Source: Gammaproteobacteria bacterium
Lineage (GTDB): Bacteria > Pseudomonadota > Gammaproteobacteria > Pseudomonadales > Azotimanducaceae
Direction of reading: 5' to 3'
DNA length: 64,000 nt
NCBI GenBank assembly: GCA_026708185.1
Contig: JAPOVK010000017.1
Span: forward strand, 330,708-394,707
Position numbers and translations under genes: made by a program
In this document: positions 27,425 through 36,246 of the stretch, piece by piece
How the letters are laid out: the number at the start of each line of letters is the position of its first letter
How positions within the stretch are numbered: the first letter of the stretch is position 1
The notes under the pieces: generated by a model
Databases searched by the model: none
Seen by the model: the letters and a program-made list of their open reading frames with translations, nothing else
What the model was told of the DNA's origin: nothing

Positions 27425-27903
27425 TCAAGCCTGCGGGTCGTCCAGCTCGTCAACAGGCGCGCTCACCAACTGCCAAATGAGCCCCAGATTCAATAGATAT
27501 ATCAATGATCTAACGGTAGCTTCGGATTCTCTTGCGTCCGTTGGGTGCGCGAACCAGTTCCGATGATCGTTCATCGCAAACAACGCTTGCGGCACGTTGA
27601 ACGGGCGTCTCGGCAGGAGCTCCCTCTCCCGGAGGTCGGACACGACCTTCCCGAAAGGGATCCTGGAATCGGCTTTGTCGCCGCCGTATTCCCACGGGAT
27701 CGCGCTCGTCGGTTCGTGCGCGGTTGACGATCACTCCTCTGGCACCGGGTTCCCTCGTGATCTCCCCGCCTTCAGCGAGCGCCCTGCATACCTGGTTTAC
27801 CTGCTGATGCGAGCGGATCCCGGTTCGCTTTCGGATCTCCGATTCGGTCAGCCCCTCCGGGACGGATCGGATCATCCGCATAACAATGTCCCGATTGGTC
27901 ATC
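27425..27903 (-). pseudogene. Winged-helix plus HEPN-like protein, one-base frameshift
   Basis: From ATG 27903 the first frame gives a winged-helix domain: MTNRDIVMRMIRSVPEGL, then TESEIRKRTGIRSHQQVNQV and GEITREPGARGVIVNRART. Removing one base near 27710 (minus strand ACC-G-ACG) continues into SAIPWEYGGDKADSRIPFG, FNVPQALFAMNDHRNWFAHP and a helical tail to TGA at 27425. RNWFAH fits the RNxxxH catalytic signature of HEPN ribonucleases. The joined protein would be about 158 residues. As written, both halves are separated by a frame change, so it is a pseudogene or a sequencing error. The family assignment of the C-terminal half is tentative. Confidence 0.55.
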
Positions 27904-28024
27904 CGTCGTGAGAGCCCGTGTACCTCGATCCGAGTGGGCTGTCCGGGTTCTTGAGGGAGCGCCACCACGCAAGGAACAAACGCGCTCCTAGCTCCATCAC
28001 CAGGTCAACGACCCGGCGCGGACG

Positions 28025-29080
28025 TCACCTCAGCGACGCGTTAACCCGTTCCAATGCGTCCGAGCCCGGGCACAGCACCGATTCGTCCAGCGCGTTGAGC
28101 GGCGTTGCCGGGGTACCCAGGATCTCGTGGCAGTCACTGGCGTCCGGGTCCACGTAGAGGAGGCCCGTCACCACCTCGCCATCTTCCGCAGCCCGCTGCA
28201 CGTGAGACAGCGCCTGCACCCGGTCGCGCGGATCGTACTGCTCGTCGAGCTTGCGCAACCGCAAGGTCGAGCCGTCGGGCATCGCCACGTCCTCGACGGT
28301 GCCGGGCTCGTAGTCGGCGGTGATCTCGACGCCGGGTGTTACGAAATCGGCTTCGATGACGTTGCCGGTATGGCCGCGCACGTAGTCGTAGCTCTTCGTG
28401 GAGCCGTTGTGGTTGTTGAACGCGACGCACGGCGAGATGACGTCGATGAAGGCGAAGCCTTCGTGCTTGAGGCCAGCCTGGATCAGCGGCACGAGCTGTC
28501 GCTTGTCGCCCGAGAAGCTGCGGGCGACGAACGTGGCGCCGATCTGCAGCGCCATCGACACCAGGTCGATGGGCGCATAGAGATTGGGCACGCCCTTCTT
28601 GCTGGTCGATCCCTTGTCGTTGGTCGCCGAGAACTGGCCCTTGGTCAGCCCGTAGGTGCCGTTGTTGTCGACGATGTAGAGCATGTTGATGCGCCGACGC
28701 ACGATGTGCGCGAACTGCCCGATGCCGATCGACGCGCTGTCGCCGTCGCCGCTGACGCCGATGCAATAGAGTTCCCTGTTCGCGAGATTGGCACCCGTCG
28801 CGACCGAAGGCATGCGCCCGTGCACGGAGTTGAAGCCGTGCGAGTGGCTCAGGAAATAGCTCGGCGTCTTCGACGAACAGCCGATCCCGGACACCTTCGC
28901 GAACCGATGCGGCGGCAAAGACAGTTGGGCGCAGGCTTGCACGATCGCGGCCGACACGGAGTCGTGGCCGCAACCGGCGCACAAGGTCGACACCGAGCCC
29001 TCGTAGTCGCGGCGCGTCAAGCCGAGGTCGTTCAGCGGCAATTGCGGGTGATGGACCCTGGGTTTGGCAACGAATGTCAT
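28025..29080 (-). CDS. korB: 2-oxoacid:ferredoxin oxidoreductase, beta subunit
   Basis: A 351-residue thiamine-pyrophosphate subunit. The cluster/TPP-proximal motif CAGCGHDSVSAAIVQAC, GIGCSSKTP, the TPP-magnesium motif GDGDSASIGIGQFAHIVRRR and NNGTYGLTKGQFSAT are all present. It decarboxylates a 2-oxoacid, most often 2-oxoglutarate in such two-subunit enzymes, and passes electrons to ferredoxin. It overlaps korA by four bases and is the last gene of the operon. Confidence 0.92.
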   Translation of the reverse strand: MTFVAKPRVHHPQLPLNDLGLTRRDYEGSVSTLCAGCGHDSVSAAIVQACAQLSLPPHRFAKVSGIGCSSKTPSYFLSHSHGFNSVHGRMPSVATGANLANRELYCIGVSGDGDSASIGIGQFAHIVRRRINMLYIVDNNGTYGLTKGQFSATNDKGSTSKKGVPNLYAPIDLVSMALQIGATFVARSFSGDKRQLVPLIQAGLKHEGFAFIDVISPCVAFNNHNGSTKSYDYVRGHTGNVIEADFVTPGVEITADYEPGTVEDVAMPDGSTLRLRKLDEQYDPRDRVQALSHVQRAAEDGEVVTGLLYVDPDASDCHEILGTPATPLNALDESVLCPGSDALERVNASLR

Positions 29081-30942
29081 GAGCCGACCTCCCCGGCGGA
29101 TGCGGCACCGTCACGGCGACCACTGACGGCGCGTAGCCGTGGCAGCTTGCGGGCTTCGAAATAGTCGCTCACCTGTTCGTAGATCGTATCCGCGGAGATG
29201 GAGAAGCCGCCGTAGTAGAGCACGGAGTCGATACGCGCCGGATCTAGCCCTAAGTCGTTCACCAGGAGCGTCTTCATCTGCGCGTCGCGGTTCTGCTCGG
29301 CGAGGAATACGATCTCGTGCCGCTCGATGAAGGCGCGCACTTCCTCGTCGAACGGGAAGCCGCGGATCCGCATGGTGTCGAGCTCCACGCCGTCCTCGCG
29401 CAACCGATCCAGGGCCTCCGGAATCGGCAGCGCGGTAGTGCCGTAGTAGACGATCGCCGCGCGCCGACCTTCATCGTGCACCTCCGGTGCGGGGACGAGG
29501 GTGCGTGCGGTCTCCCACTTGACGAGCAGGCGATCCATGTTGCGCGTATACGCCTCAGGCGCCTCGGTGTAGGCCGCGTATTCGTCCCGCGACGTGCCGC
29601 GCGTGAAGAATGCGCCCTTCTCCGGGTGGGTCCCCGGCAGTGTCCGATAGCCGATCCCGTCGCCGTCGACGTCCACGTACCGGCCGAAGGCCTCGATGTC
29701 CTCCAACGCGTCGCGGTCGAGGACCTTGCCGCGGTCGTAGCGCCGGGCGTCGTCCCAGTCGAAGGGCTCGGACAGGTTGTCGTTCATGCCGAGTTCGAGA
29801 TCCGACAGCACGATCACGGGCGTCTGCAGCCGGTCGGCCAGATCCAGGGCGTCAGCCGCGAACTCGAAGCACTCCTTCGGCGTCGACGGAAACATCAGCG
29901 GGTGGCGGGTGTCGCCGTGGGATGCGTAGGCCGCCGACAGCAGATCGCCCTGCTGCGTGCGGGTCGGCATGCCGGTGGACGGGCCGGCGCGCTGGATGTC
30001 CCACAACACCGCCGGAATCTCGGCGAAGTACGCGAGCCCGAGGAACTCCGTCATCAGGGACACGCCGGGGCCGCTCGTGGCCGTGAACGCGCGGGCACCG
30101 TTCCAGCCGGCACCGATGACGATTCCCATGGCGGCGAGTTCGTCCTCGGCCTGGATGATGGCGAAGTTGCGTTCGCCGTCCTTGCCCGTGCGTAGCTGAT
30201 TGCAATACTTCTCGAATGCTTCGGCGAGCGAGGTGGACGGCGTGATCGGGTACCAGGCGCAAACGGTCGCGCCGCCGAAGATCGCGCCCAGGCCCGCAGC
30301 GGCATTGCCGTCCACCATGATCCGATCGCCGACCGCATCGGAGTAGCGGACCTGGATCGGCAGCGGGCAGTCGAGATAGTTGAGCGCGTAGTTGCGCCCG
30401 ATTTCCAAGGCGTGGATGTTCGGCGCGATCAGGTCGTCCTTGCCTTTGTACTGGGCGGAGACCATGCCGGTGATCACCTCGAAGTCGATGCTGATCAGCG
30501 CCGACAGGGCGCCGAGGTAGACGATGTTCTTGAACAGCGCCCGATGCTTCGGGTTCGGGAACTCCGGCAGCACGAGCTGGGAGATCGGCACGCCGACGCG
30601 GTTGATGTCCGCACGGCGCAGGCGTACGTCGAGTTCCTTGGAGTTGTCGTAGACCAGGAAGCCGCCCGGCACCAGGGACTCGATGTCCTCGGCGAAGGTC
30701 TCCGCGTTCATCGCCACCATGATGTCGATGCCTTCGCGCCGGCCCGCGTAGCCCTTCTCGGACACGCGAACCTCGAACCAGGTCGGCAGGCCCTCGATGT
30801 TCGACGGGAAGATGTTCCGGGTCGCCACGGGTATTCCCATCCGGAACAGGGCCTTCGCGAACATGCCGTTCGCGGATGCGGATCCGGATCCGTTGACGTT
30901 CGCGAAACGGATGACGAAGTCGTTGTAGGTGGTCTCGGCCAA
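29077..30942 (-). CDS. korA: 2-oxoacid:ferredoxin oxidoreductase, alpha subunit (gamma-alpha fusion)
   Basis: A 621-residue protein. The likely start is TTG 30942, with GAGG eight bases upstream, giving LAETTYNDFVIRFANVNGSG; no earlier in-frame start avoids the upstream gene. The first 190 residues are the gamma domain (SGSASANGMFAKALFRMGI). The pyrimidine-binding alpha part follows, with GGATVCAWYPITPSTSLAEA, TSGPGVSLMTEFLGLAYFAE and QRAGPSTGMPTRTQQGDLL, and then a C-terminal transketolase-like domain. It forms the catalytic heterodimer with KorB. It lies 23 bases after a GltD-ferredoxin gene that probably supplies or takes electrons. Confidence 0.9.
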   Translation of the reverse strand: MAETTYNDFVIRFANVNGSGSASANGMFAKALFRMGIPVATRNIFPSNIEGLPTWFEVRVSEKGYAGRREGIDIMVAMNAETFAEDIESLVPGGFLVYDNSKELDVRLRRADINRVGVPISQLVLPEFPNPKHRALFKNIVYLGALSALISIDFEVITGMVSAQYKGKDDLIAPNIHALEIGRNYALNYLDCPLPIQVRYSDAVGDRIMVDGNAAAGLGAIFGGATVCAWYPITPSTSLAEAFEKYCNQLRTGKDGERNFAIIQAEDELAAMGIVIGAGWNGARAFTATSGPGVSLMTEFLGLAYFAEIPAVLWDIQRAGPSTGMPTRTQQGDLLSAAYASHGDTRHPLMFPSTPKECFEFAADALDLADRLQTPVIVLSDLELGMNDNLSEPFDWDDARRYDRGKVLDRDALEDIEAFGRYVDVDGDGIGYRTLPGTHPEKGAFFTRGTSRDEYAAYTEAPEAYTRNMDRLLVKWETARTLVPAPEVHDEGRRAAIVYYGTTALPIPEALDRLREDGVELDTMRIRGFPFDEEVRAFIERHEIVFLAEQNRDAQMKTLLVNDLGLDPARIDSVLYYGGFSISADTIYEQVSDYFEARKLPRLRAVSGRRDGAASAGEVGS

Positions 30943-30965
30943 CTCGGTGTCCTCGGCGGGCGCCC

Positions 30966-32756
30966 TTAGCCTTGCTCGGCGTAGGAGCCGAGCTGTGGCG
31001 TGTGGATCACGGACTTCTGCATATCCCAGGCGTTCGTGGGGCAGCGCTCGGCGCACAGGCCGCAATGCAGGCAGACGTCCTCGTCCTTCACCATGACGCG
31101 ACCCGTTGGCAGGTCCTCGGAGACGTACAGGTCCTGCTCCGCGTTGTCGGCCGGCGCCATCAGCATGGCCCTCAGGTCCGGCTCCTCGGCGTTCTCCGTG
31201 AAGGTGATGCAGTCCATGGGACAGATGTCGACGCAGGCGTCGCACTCGATGCACAGGTTCTCGGTGAACACCGTCTGCACGTCGCAGTTGAGGCAGCGCT
31301 GCGCCTCCTTGAGGCCGAGTCGCGCATCGAAGCCGAGTTCCACCTCGATCTTGATGTTGTCGAGCGCCTTGCGCTTGTTGGCGTGCGGCACGATGAAGCG
31401 CTTGGACGCGTCGTGCTCGGCGTCGTAGCTCCACTGGTGGACGCCCATCTTCTGGCTGATGAGATTGACGCCGGCCGGCGGTCTGTCCTTCTTGAGGTCC
31501 TTGCCTTGGCAAAGCAGGTGGATGGAGATTGCCGCCTGGTGGGCATGCGCGGACGCCCAGATGATGTTCTCAGGGCCGAAAGCGGAGTCGCCGCCGAAGA
31601 AGACCTTGGGATGGGTCGATTGGAAGGTCACCTCGTCGAGCACGGGGCAGTCCCACTTGTCGAACTCGAGGCCGATATCGCGCTCGATCCACGGGCAGTG
31701 GTTCTCCTGGCCGATCGCCATCAGCACGTGATCGCACTCCATGTACACGTCGGGGTCACCCGTCGGCACATAGCGCAGCCGGCCCGAGCCGTCGTCCACG
31801 GGCTTGACGCACTCGAAGACGATGCCCTTCAACTTGCCGTTTTCGTGGATGAACTCCTTGGGCGGCCGGTTGTTGACGATGGGGATGCCCTCCGACATGG
31901 CATCCTCCTTCTCCCAATCCGATGCCTTCATCACCTCGAAGGCCGAGCGCACGACCACCGTGACGGACTCCGCACCGAGCCGCTTCGACGTCCGGCAGCA
32001 GTCCATGGCCGTATTGCCGCCGCCCATGACGATGACCTTGCCGGAAATCGAGTGCGTATGGCCGAAGGCGACGCTGCCGAGCCAGTCGATGCCGATGGAG
32101 ATGTGCTCGTCCACCTCTTGGCGCCCGGGAAGATCGAGGTCGCGACCGCGCGGTGCGCCGGTGCCGACGAAGTAAGCGTCGTAGTCCATGGCGAGCATGT
32201 CCTTCATGCTCGTGATCTCGTAGCCGTACGTGGCGTTGACGCCCATGTCGACGATGAGGTCGACCTCTTCCTCCAGGACGTCGGCGGGTAGCCGGAACGC
32301 CGGAATCTGGCTGCGCATCATGCCGCCGCCCGCCGGATCCCGGTCGTACATGTCGATCTCGTACCCGAAAGGCAGCAAGTCCCGGGCCACGGCCAGCGAC
32401 GCGGGGCCCGCGCCCATGAGGCAGATCCGCTTGCCGTTCTTCTTCGTCGGCACGCGCGGCATGAAGGGCGAGATATCACCTTTGTGGTCCGCGGCAACGC
32501 GCTTCAGGCGGCAGATGGCCACCGGCTTTTCTTCCGTGCGGACCCGGCGGCAGGCCGGTTCGCAAGGCCGGTCGCAAGTCCGCCCTAGAATCCCCGGGAA
32601 CACGTTCGAGTCCCAGTTCAGCATGTACGCTTCGGTATAGCGCTCCTCCGCGATCAGGCGGATGTAGTCGGGTACCGGCGTGTGGGCCGGACAGGCCCAT
32701 TGGCAGTCGACCACCTTGTGGAAGTAGTTCGGGTCGGCAATGTTTGTGGCTTTCAT
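30966..32756 (-). CDS. GltD-like NAD(P)H oxidoreductase with C-terminal 2x[4Fe-4S] ferredoxin domain
   Basis: A 596-residue protein. Its N-terminal Fe-S region (CQWACPAHTPV; CDRPCEPACRRV) and two Rossmann folds (LMGAGPASLAVARDLL for FAD, VMGGGNTAMDCCRTSKRLGA for NADPH) match glutamate synthase small subunits and their relatives. The C terminus carries two ferredoxin clusters, CIECDACVDICPMDC and CLHCGLCAERCP. Without a GltB partner here, and directly upstream of korAB, it most likely connects NAD(P)H with the low-potential ferredoxin chemistry of the 2-oxoacid oxidoreductase. The direction of electron flow is not evident. Confidence 0.88.
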   Translation of the reverse strand: MKATNIADPNYFHKVVDCQWACPAHTPVPDYIRLIAEERYTEAYMLNWDSNVFPGILGRTCDRPCEPACRRVRTEEKPVAICRLKRVAADHKGDISPFMPRVPTKKNGKRICLMGAGPASLAVARDLLPFGYEIDMYDRDPAGGGMMRSQIPAFRLPADVLEEEVDLIVDMGVNATYGYEITSMKDMLAMDYDAYFVGTGAPRGRDLDLPGRQEVDEHISIGIDWLGSVAFGHTHSISGKVIVMGGGNTAMDCCRTSKRLGAESVTVVVRSAFEVMKASDWEKEDAMSEGIPIVNNRPPKEFIHENGKLKGIVFECVKPVDDGSGRLRYVPTGDPDVYMECDHVLMAIGQENHCPWIERDIGLEFDKWDCPVLDEVTFQSTHPKVFFGGDSAFGPENIIWASAHAHQAAISIHLLCQGKDLKKDRPPAGVNLISQKMGVHQWSYDAEHDASKRFIVPHANKRKALDNIKIEVELGFDARLGLKEAQRCLNCDVQTVFTENLCIECDACVDICPMDCITFTENAEEPDLRAMLMAPADNAEQDLYVSEDLPTGRVMVKDEDVCLHCGLCAERCPTNAWDMQKSVIHTPQLGSYAEQG

Positions 32757-33013
32757 ACGAGAACGCGCCGCCGCGTATGGGGAACGCCGCGGCAGCTAGG
32801 CCCTTCTCCTCTCACTTCGACTCTCGTCGCACCCCCGGTTCGCCTCAAGAATCCGTGGCTTGCGTTGGGGGACTTACAGCTCGCTTGCCAGCAAAGATGT
32901 GATTCTAGGGTTCGACCGTTGGCGAAGCAAGCCGCGCATCCCCGTGACCCACCTGCCGGGCAAGCTCAGCCGGCCTGGACGGTCGCCCGGAGGAGGCGAA
33001 CCGCGCTGATGCG

Positions 33014-33202
33014 CTACTCTCTATGCGAATCCTTGGCCTTGGCGCGTTCTCGAAGACGATCCAAGTCCTCGGCCGGTTGGCCCTCTTCGGCAAGCCAGCG
33101 GGACACGACATCCCAATCGACTTCCTGATGCCGGGCGACCATGGCAGCCTGATCCCAGCATTGGTTGTCCTTGAAGTAGTAGTAGGCGGCTAGGCGATCC
33201 AA
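33014..33202 (-). CDS. Small helical protein, partner of winged-helix gene
   Basis: About 62 residues from a probable TTG start at 33202, seven bases after the stop of the winged-helix gene. Sequence such as LDRLAAYYYFKDNQCWDQ and MVARHQEVDWDVVSRWLAEE is amphipathic and mostly helical. The same kind of short protein is often seen after winged-helix genes of the neighbouring type, so the pair looks like a mobile two-gene cassette. Function is unknown; a toxin-antitoxin-like role is inference. Confidence 0.5.
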   Translation of the reverse strand: MDRLAAYYYFKDNQCWDQAAMVARHQEVDWDVVSRWLAEEGQPAEDLDRLRERAKAKDSHRE

Positions 33203-33209
33203 GACGAAG

Positions 33210-33548
33210 TCACAGACGCTTGCCCGTGCGGCGTGGTCGCTGGCGCTGTCGGAAATAGCGTTGAAGATCGTCCTCTGTGAGGAGGTCGAGCTCTGCGCGA
33301 AGGAAGCCGCGGAGGTTCCTCGCCGTTGGATTGCGTTCGTTGAACTCGAACACGCGGGAACGGCCAACGTGACGGCTTACCAAGGCACCCTCGCCTTCCA
33401 GACGAAGTAACTGGTCGCGCACCACGCTTACGGCAATGCCGAAGGTTCGGGCAATCCGATTGGCATGCCCCTCGCCGTAGGCCGCGAGGAACAGCAACGT
33501 CCAAGCTGCGGTGCGGTTCCCCAGCGCGGCTTCAAGGACAGGATTCAT
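33210..33548 (-). CDS. Winged-helix transcriptional regulator
   Basis: A 112-residue protein from ATG 33548. The winged-helix core is AAWTLLFLAAYGEGHANRIARTFGIAVSVVRDQLLRLEGEGALVSRHVGRSRVFEFN, with helix-turn-helix at about residues 29-52, followed by a conserved tail YFRQRQRPRRTGKRL. It is the sort of small regulator that heads short accessory cassettes, and probably autoregulates the pair with the downstream 62-residue protein. An AT-rich stretch (33580-33600) upstream may hold its promoter. Confidence 0.75.
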   Translation of the reverse strand: MNPVLEAALGNRTAAWTLLFLAAYGEGHANRIARTFGIAVSVVRDQLLRLEGEGALVSRHVGRSRVFEFNERNPTARNLRGFLRAELDLLTEDDLQRYFRQRQRPRRTGKRL

Positions 33549-33686
33549 CGCAAAGTGCCCGCGTTATTACCTGAAAAACCGATGATATTAACTGGTATTC
33601 AGACAACTAGGGAGATTGGGATTGCAGGTCAGGCCCCCGCAGCGTTCACTGTGGGCGATGAGAGTGAGCCTACCTTAGATGGGCGG

Positions 33687-34610
33687 TCAGGTATTGGAGG
33701 CTGCCGCGATGCTGGCGATGGATTCGTCGAGCAGGCCACCGAACGCGGCGGCGTCGAGGTCCACGCGCAGTCCCTCGGTCAGCGCCCGCGAGAAGCTTGC
33801 GATCATGCCGTTGTTGGCCGCGAGCCTTTCGTTGGCGACCTCTCTCGAGTAGCCGCCGGAGAGCGCCACGACCCGTAGCACTTTGGTATGGGCGCAGAGA
33901 TCCGAATAGAAGTTCGCCTGCTCGGGTAGCGTCAGCTTGAACATCACCACGCCGTCGTCGAGTGCATCGGCTCCAGCTTGCAGCCGGTCGCGCAGGATCT
34001 CCTCGCACGCGGCCTTGTCCGGGGCATGGATGTCGACTTCCGGCTCGATGATCGGCACTAGGCCGTGCCCGATCACTTCGCGCGCAATCTCGAACTGCTG
34101 ATCCACGACCCGGGCGATCCCCGCCGCATTCGCGCCCTGGATGACCGAACGCATCTTGGTGCCGAACACGTCCTTGGCCCGCGCCGCCGGCAGCCGGTCG
34201 CCGAGATCCGGGATCGCCTTCATGGTCTGCGCACCGTCCTCGACGTCGTCCATGCCGTAGTCGATCTTGAGAATCGGCAGGATGCGCTTCTCGCGCCACA
34301 GGTACTGGCTGGTCGGGACCCCGTTGACCGCCCGATCCAGGGTGTTCTGGAACAGGATCGTGCCGAGAATGCGCTCGCCGTCAAAAGCCGGGTCGGTCAT
34401 GATCCGCGTGCGCATGGCGTGCACGACGTCGAACATCTCGTCGTCGTTGGCATAGCCCGACTCGTCGATCCCGTAGAGGGCCAAGGCCTTCGGCGTACTG
34501 CCGCCGCTCTGGTCGAGCGCGGCAATGAACCCCGGATCGGAACCCATGCGATTCGCCTGGTCCGCCGCTAGGCCCGCAGCTCCCGCCGTGAGTTGAAATC
34601 GATCCGGCAT
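33687..34610 (-). CDS. fda: Fructose-bisphosphate aldolase, class I
   Basis: A 307-residue protein from ATG 34610 (MPDRFQLTAGAAGLAADQ). Schiff-base class I aldolase features: FIAALDQSGGSTPKALALYG, ILGTILFQNTLDRAVNG, ILKIDYGMDD (active-site Lys), VFGTKMRSVIQ, LVPIIEPEVDIHAPDK, VVMFKLTLPEQ and VLRVVALSGGYSREVANERL. Closest in layout to the Staphylococcus Fda type, not the archaeal-type FbaB. It cleaves fructose-1,6-bisphosphate in glycolysis or gluconeogenesis without metal. It faces the sulfatase gene across only 45 bases. Confidence 0.95.
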   Translation of the reverse strand: MPDRFQLTAGAAGLAADQANRMGSDPGFIAALDQSGGSTPKALALYGIDESGYANDDEMFDVVHAMRTRIMTDPAFDGERILGTILFQNTLDRAVNGVPTSQYLWREKRILPILKIDYGMDDVEDGAQTMKAIPDLGDRLPAARAKDVFGTKMRSVIQGANAAGIARVVDQQFEIAREVIGHGLVPIIEPEVDIHAPDKAACEEILRDRLQAGADALDDGVVMFKLTLPEQANFYSDLCAHTKVLRVVALSGGYSREVANERLAANNGMIASFSRALTEGLRVDLDAAAFGGLLDESIASIAAASNT

Positions 34611-34655
34611 CCGGGCCACCCTGTGGTCAAGAGCCTTTAAGCGTAGCCCACGAGC

Positions 34656-36035
34656 ATGACCAAACCCAACATCCTTTTCCTGATGACCGACCAGCAACGC
34701 TGGGATGCGATGGGCTGCAGCGGCGGGTGGGTGCAGACGCCTGCGCTTGACCGGATCGCCCGTGAGGGCGTTCGCTTCACGCAGTGCGTGACCACGACGC
34801 CCATCTGCATTCCCGCCCGTGTCACCTTGGCCACGGGGCGCTATCCGCACAACAACGCCGTGTGGAACAACATGGATTACGTGATGCCGCCCGAGGCGCC
34901 GACCTGGATGCGCGCGCTGCGCGACCTCGGCTACCGCACGAGCCTCTTCGGCAAGACCCACCTGCACCCCCACCGTGGCGATCTGCGCGAGCGCGAACAC
35001 CTGCTCGACGCCTACGGGCTCGACGACGTGGACGAGATCGGCGGTCCGCGGGCCAGCGCGCGCGTGATGAGCCATATGACGGCGATGTGGGAAGACAAGG
35101 GCCTGCTCGATGCCTACCGGGCCGACTTCGACGACCGATTCGCGAACAAGCCCCACGTCGTGCGCCCCTCGGTCCTGCCATTCGAAGACTACGCGGATGT
35201 CTACGTGGGCCAGCAGGCCAAAGGCTACCTGGCCGGTTACACCCGCGACGAACCCTGGTTCTGCTGGGTCAGCTTCGGCGGTCCGCACGAGCCCTGGGAC
35301 GCCCCCGAACCGTTCGCCAGCATGTACGAACCCGACGCCATGCCGCCGCCCCTGCCCCGCAGCGTCGACGACCAGCCCCGCCCACAGGGCCTGCTCGACA
35401 ACCGACTGGAACACGCGCCCGTGTTCGACGCTGGCGACGAGGCCGCCATGCGCGCGAACTACGCCGGCAACGTCTCCCTCATCGACGACCAGATCGGCCA
35501 GATCATCGACGTCATCGAAGAGCGTGGCGAACTCGACAACACCGTGATCGGTTTCACCTCGGACCACGGGGAGATGAACGGCGACTGGGGGTTGATCTAC
35601 AAGACCGTCTTCCTCGACGGCTCGGTGCGCGTGCCGATGCTCGTGCGCACGCCTGAAACGGCGCGCACCGACGCCGGCCGCGTCAGCGAGACGCTGGTCG
35701 AGAACTGCGACCTCGGGCCGACTCTGGTCGAACTGGCGGGCGGAGAACTCGACCATCGGCAGTTCGCACGCTCCCTGGTTCCGGTACTGACCGGCACCGA
35801 GGCCGTGCATCGCGACCAGGCAATCTCCGAGATCCGTGGCGAATTCATGCTGATGACGCGGGACTGGAAGATGGCCCTCAACAGGGAGGGCCGCAGCTAC
35901 CTGCTCTTCGATCGCAACGCGGATCCCGCCGAGAGCCGCAACCTGGCCGGGCTCCCGGAGTACCGCGCCGTCGAGAACGACCTGCGCCTTCGGACCCTGG
36001 AGCACATCGCCACCAGTCAGCTCAAGGAGCCCTGA
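34656..36035 (+). CDS. Sulfatase, formylglycine (Cys) type
   Basis: A 459-residue protein of the arylsulfatase/choline-sulfatase family. The metal ligand Asp12 lies in LFLMTDQQRWDAMG, and the C-x-P-x-R signature is CIPARVTLATGRYPH with Cys51 to be converted to formylglycine. DHGEMNGDWGL supplies further metal ligands. There is no signal peptide, so it is probably cytoplasmic. The substrate is unknown; choline-O-sulfate or an aliphatic or sugar sulfate are possible. It needs a formylglycine-generating enzyme, not present in this window. Confidence 0.9.
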   Translation: MTKPNILFLMTDQQRWDAMGCSGGWVQTPALDRIAREGVRFTQCVTTTPICIPARVTLATGRYPHNNAVWNNMDYVMPPEAPTWMRALRDLGYRTSLFGKTHLHPHRGDLREREHLLDAYGLDDVDEIGGPRASARVMSHMTAMWEDKGLLDAYRADFDDRFANKPHVVRPSVLPFEDYADVYVGQQAKGYLAGYTRDEPWFCWVSFGGPHEPWDAPEPFASMYEPDAMPPPLPRSVDDQPRPQGLLDNRLEHAPVFDAGDEAAMRANYAGNVSLIDDQIGQIIDVIEERGELDNTVIGFTSDHGEMNGDWGLIYKTVFLDGSVRVPMLVRTPETARTDAGRVSETLVENCDLGPTLVELAGGELDHRQFARSLVPVLTGTEAVHRDQAISEIRGEFMLMTRDWKMALNREGRSYLLFDRNADPAESRNLAGLPEYRAVENDLRLRTLEHIATSQLKEP

Positions 36036-36066
36036 CCGGGAGACCGCAGAAGCGAAAACTGGAGGG

Positions 36067-36094
36067 TTGCGCTCAGGAGCGCGATGCGTATAGT
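36067..36094 (+). promoter_or_regulatory. Candidate promoter of leader RNA
   Basis: TTGCGC (36067-36072) and TATAGT (36089-36094) are 16 bases apart. A start near 36101 would place the extended Shine-Dalgarno sequence about 18 bases into the transcript. Confidence 0.45.
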
Positions 36095-36131
36095 CGCACA
36101 CCGTGTTGGGCGGATATTAAGGAGGTGATCG

Positions 36132-36167
36132 GTGCAATCTTTCGTTGGGGGACACACACCCCATTAG
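36132..36167 (+). CDS. Possible 11-codon leader peptide
   Basis: GTG 36132 follows TAAGGAGGTGATC (36118-36130), an exact complement of the usual 16S rRNA 3' tail, with near-optimal spacing. The frame reads MQSFVGGHTPH and stops at TAG 36165. Such a strong site on a tiny frame suggests a leader peptide or ribosome-docking element. Coding is unproven. Confidence 0.35.
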   Translation: MQSFVGGHTPH

Positions 36168-36210
36168 ACTCTCACCTGAGACTTGACGAGGGTGTGAGTC
36201 CCTCACAAAC

Positions 36211-36246
36211 ACCGGGGCGGTCGTTGGTTAGCAACGCCGCCCCGGT
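36211..36246 (+). terminator. GC-rich terminator-like hairpin
   Basis: ACCGGGGCGG and CCGCCCCGGT form a perfect 10-bp stem; the intervening bases fold again as CGTTG/CAACG. It is followed by TTTCGTTTCGG, a weak T-rich run. It lies 88 bases before the LLM gene start, consistent with early termination of the leader transcript. Confidence 0.55.

Noticed and set aside
32757..33013. Search for a gene in the 257-base gap upstream of the GltD-kor operon
   Set aside because: No frame with a ribosome site or family similarity; it probably contains the operon promoter, but no convincing -35/-10 pair could be fixed.
34600..36101. A long N-terminal extension in frame with the aldolase gene on the minus strand
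   Set aside because: It is antisense to the intact sulfatase; the aldolase begins at ATG 34610 with the usual N terminus.
36118..36130. A 16S rRNA 3' end on the minus strand
   Set aside because: Only 13 bases match; the flanking bases are not like 16S rRNA, so it is better read as a strong Shine-Dalgarno sequence.
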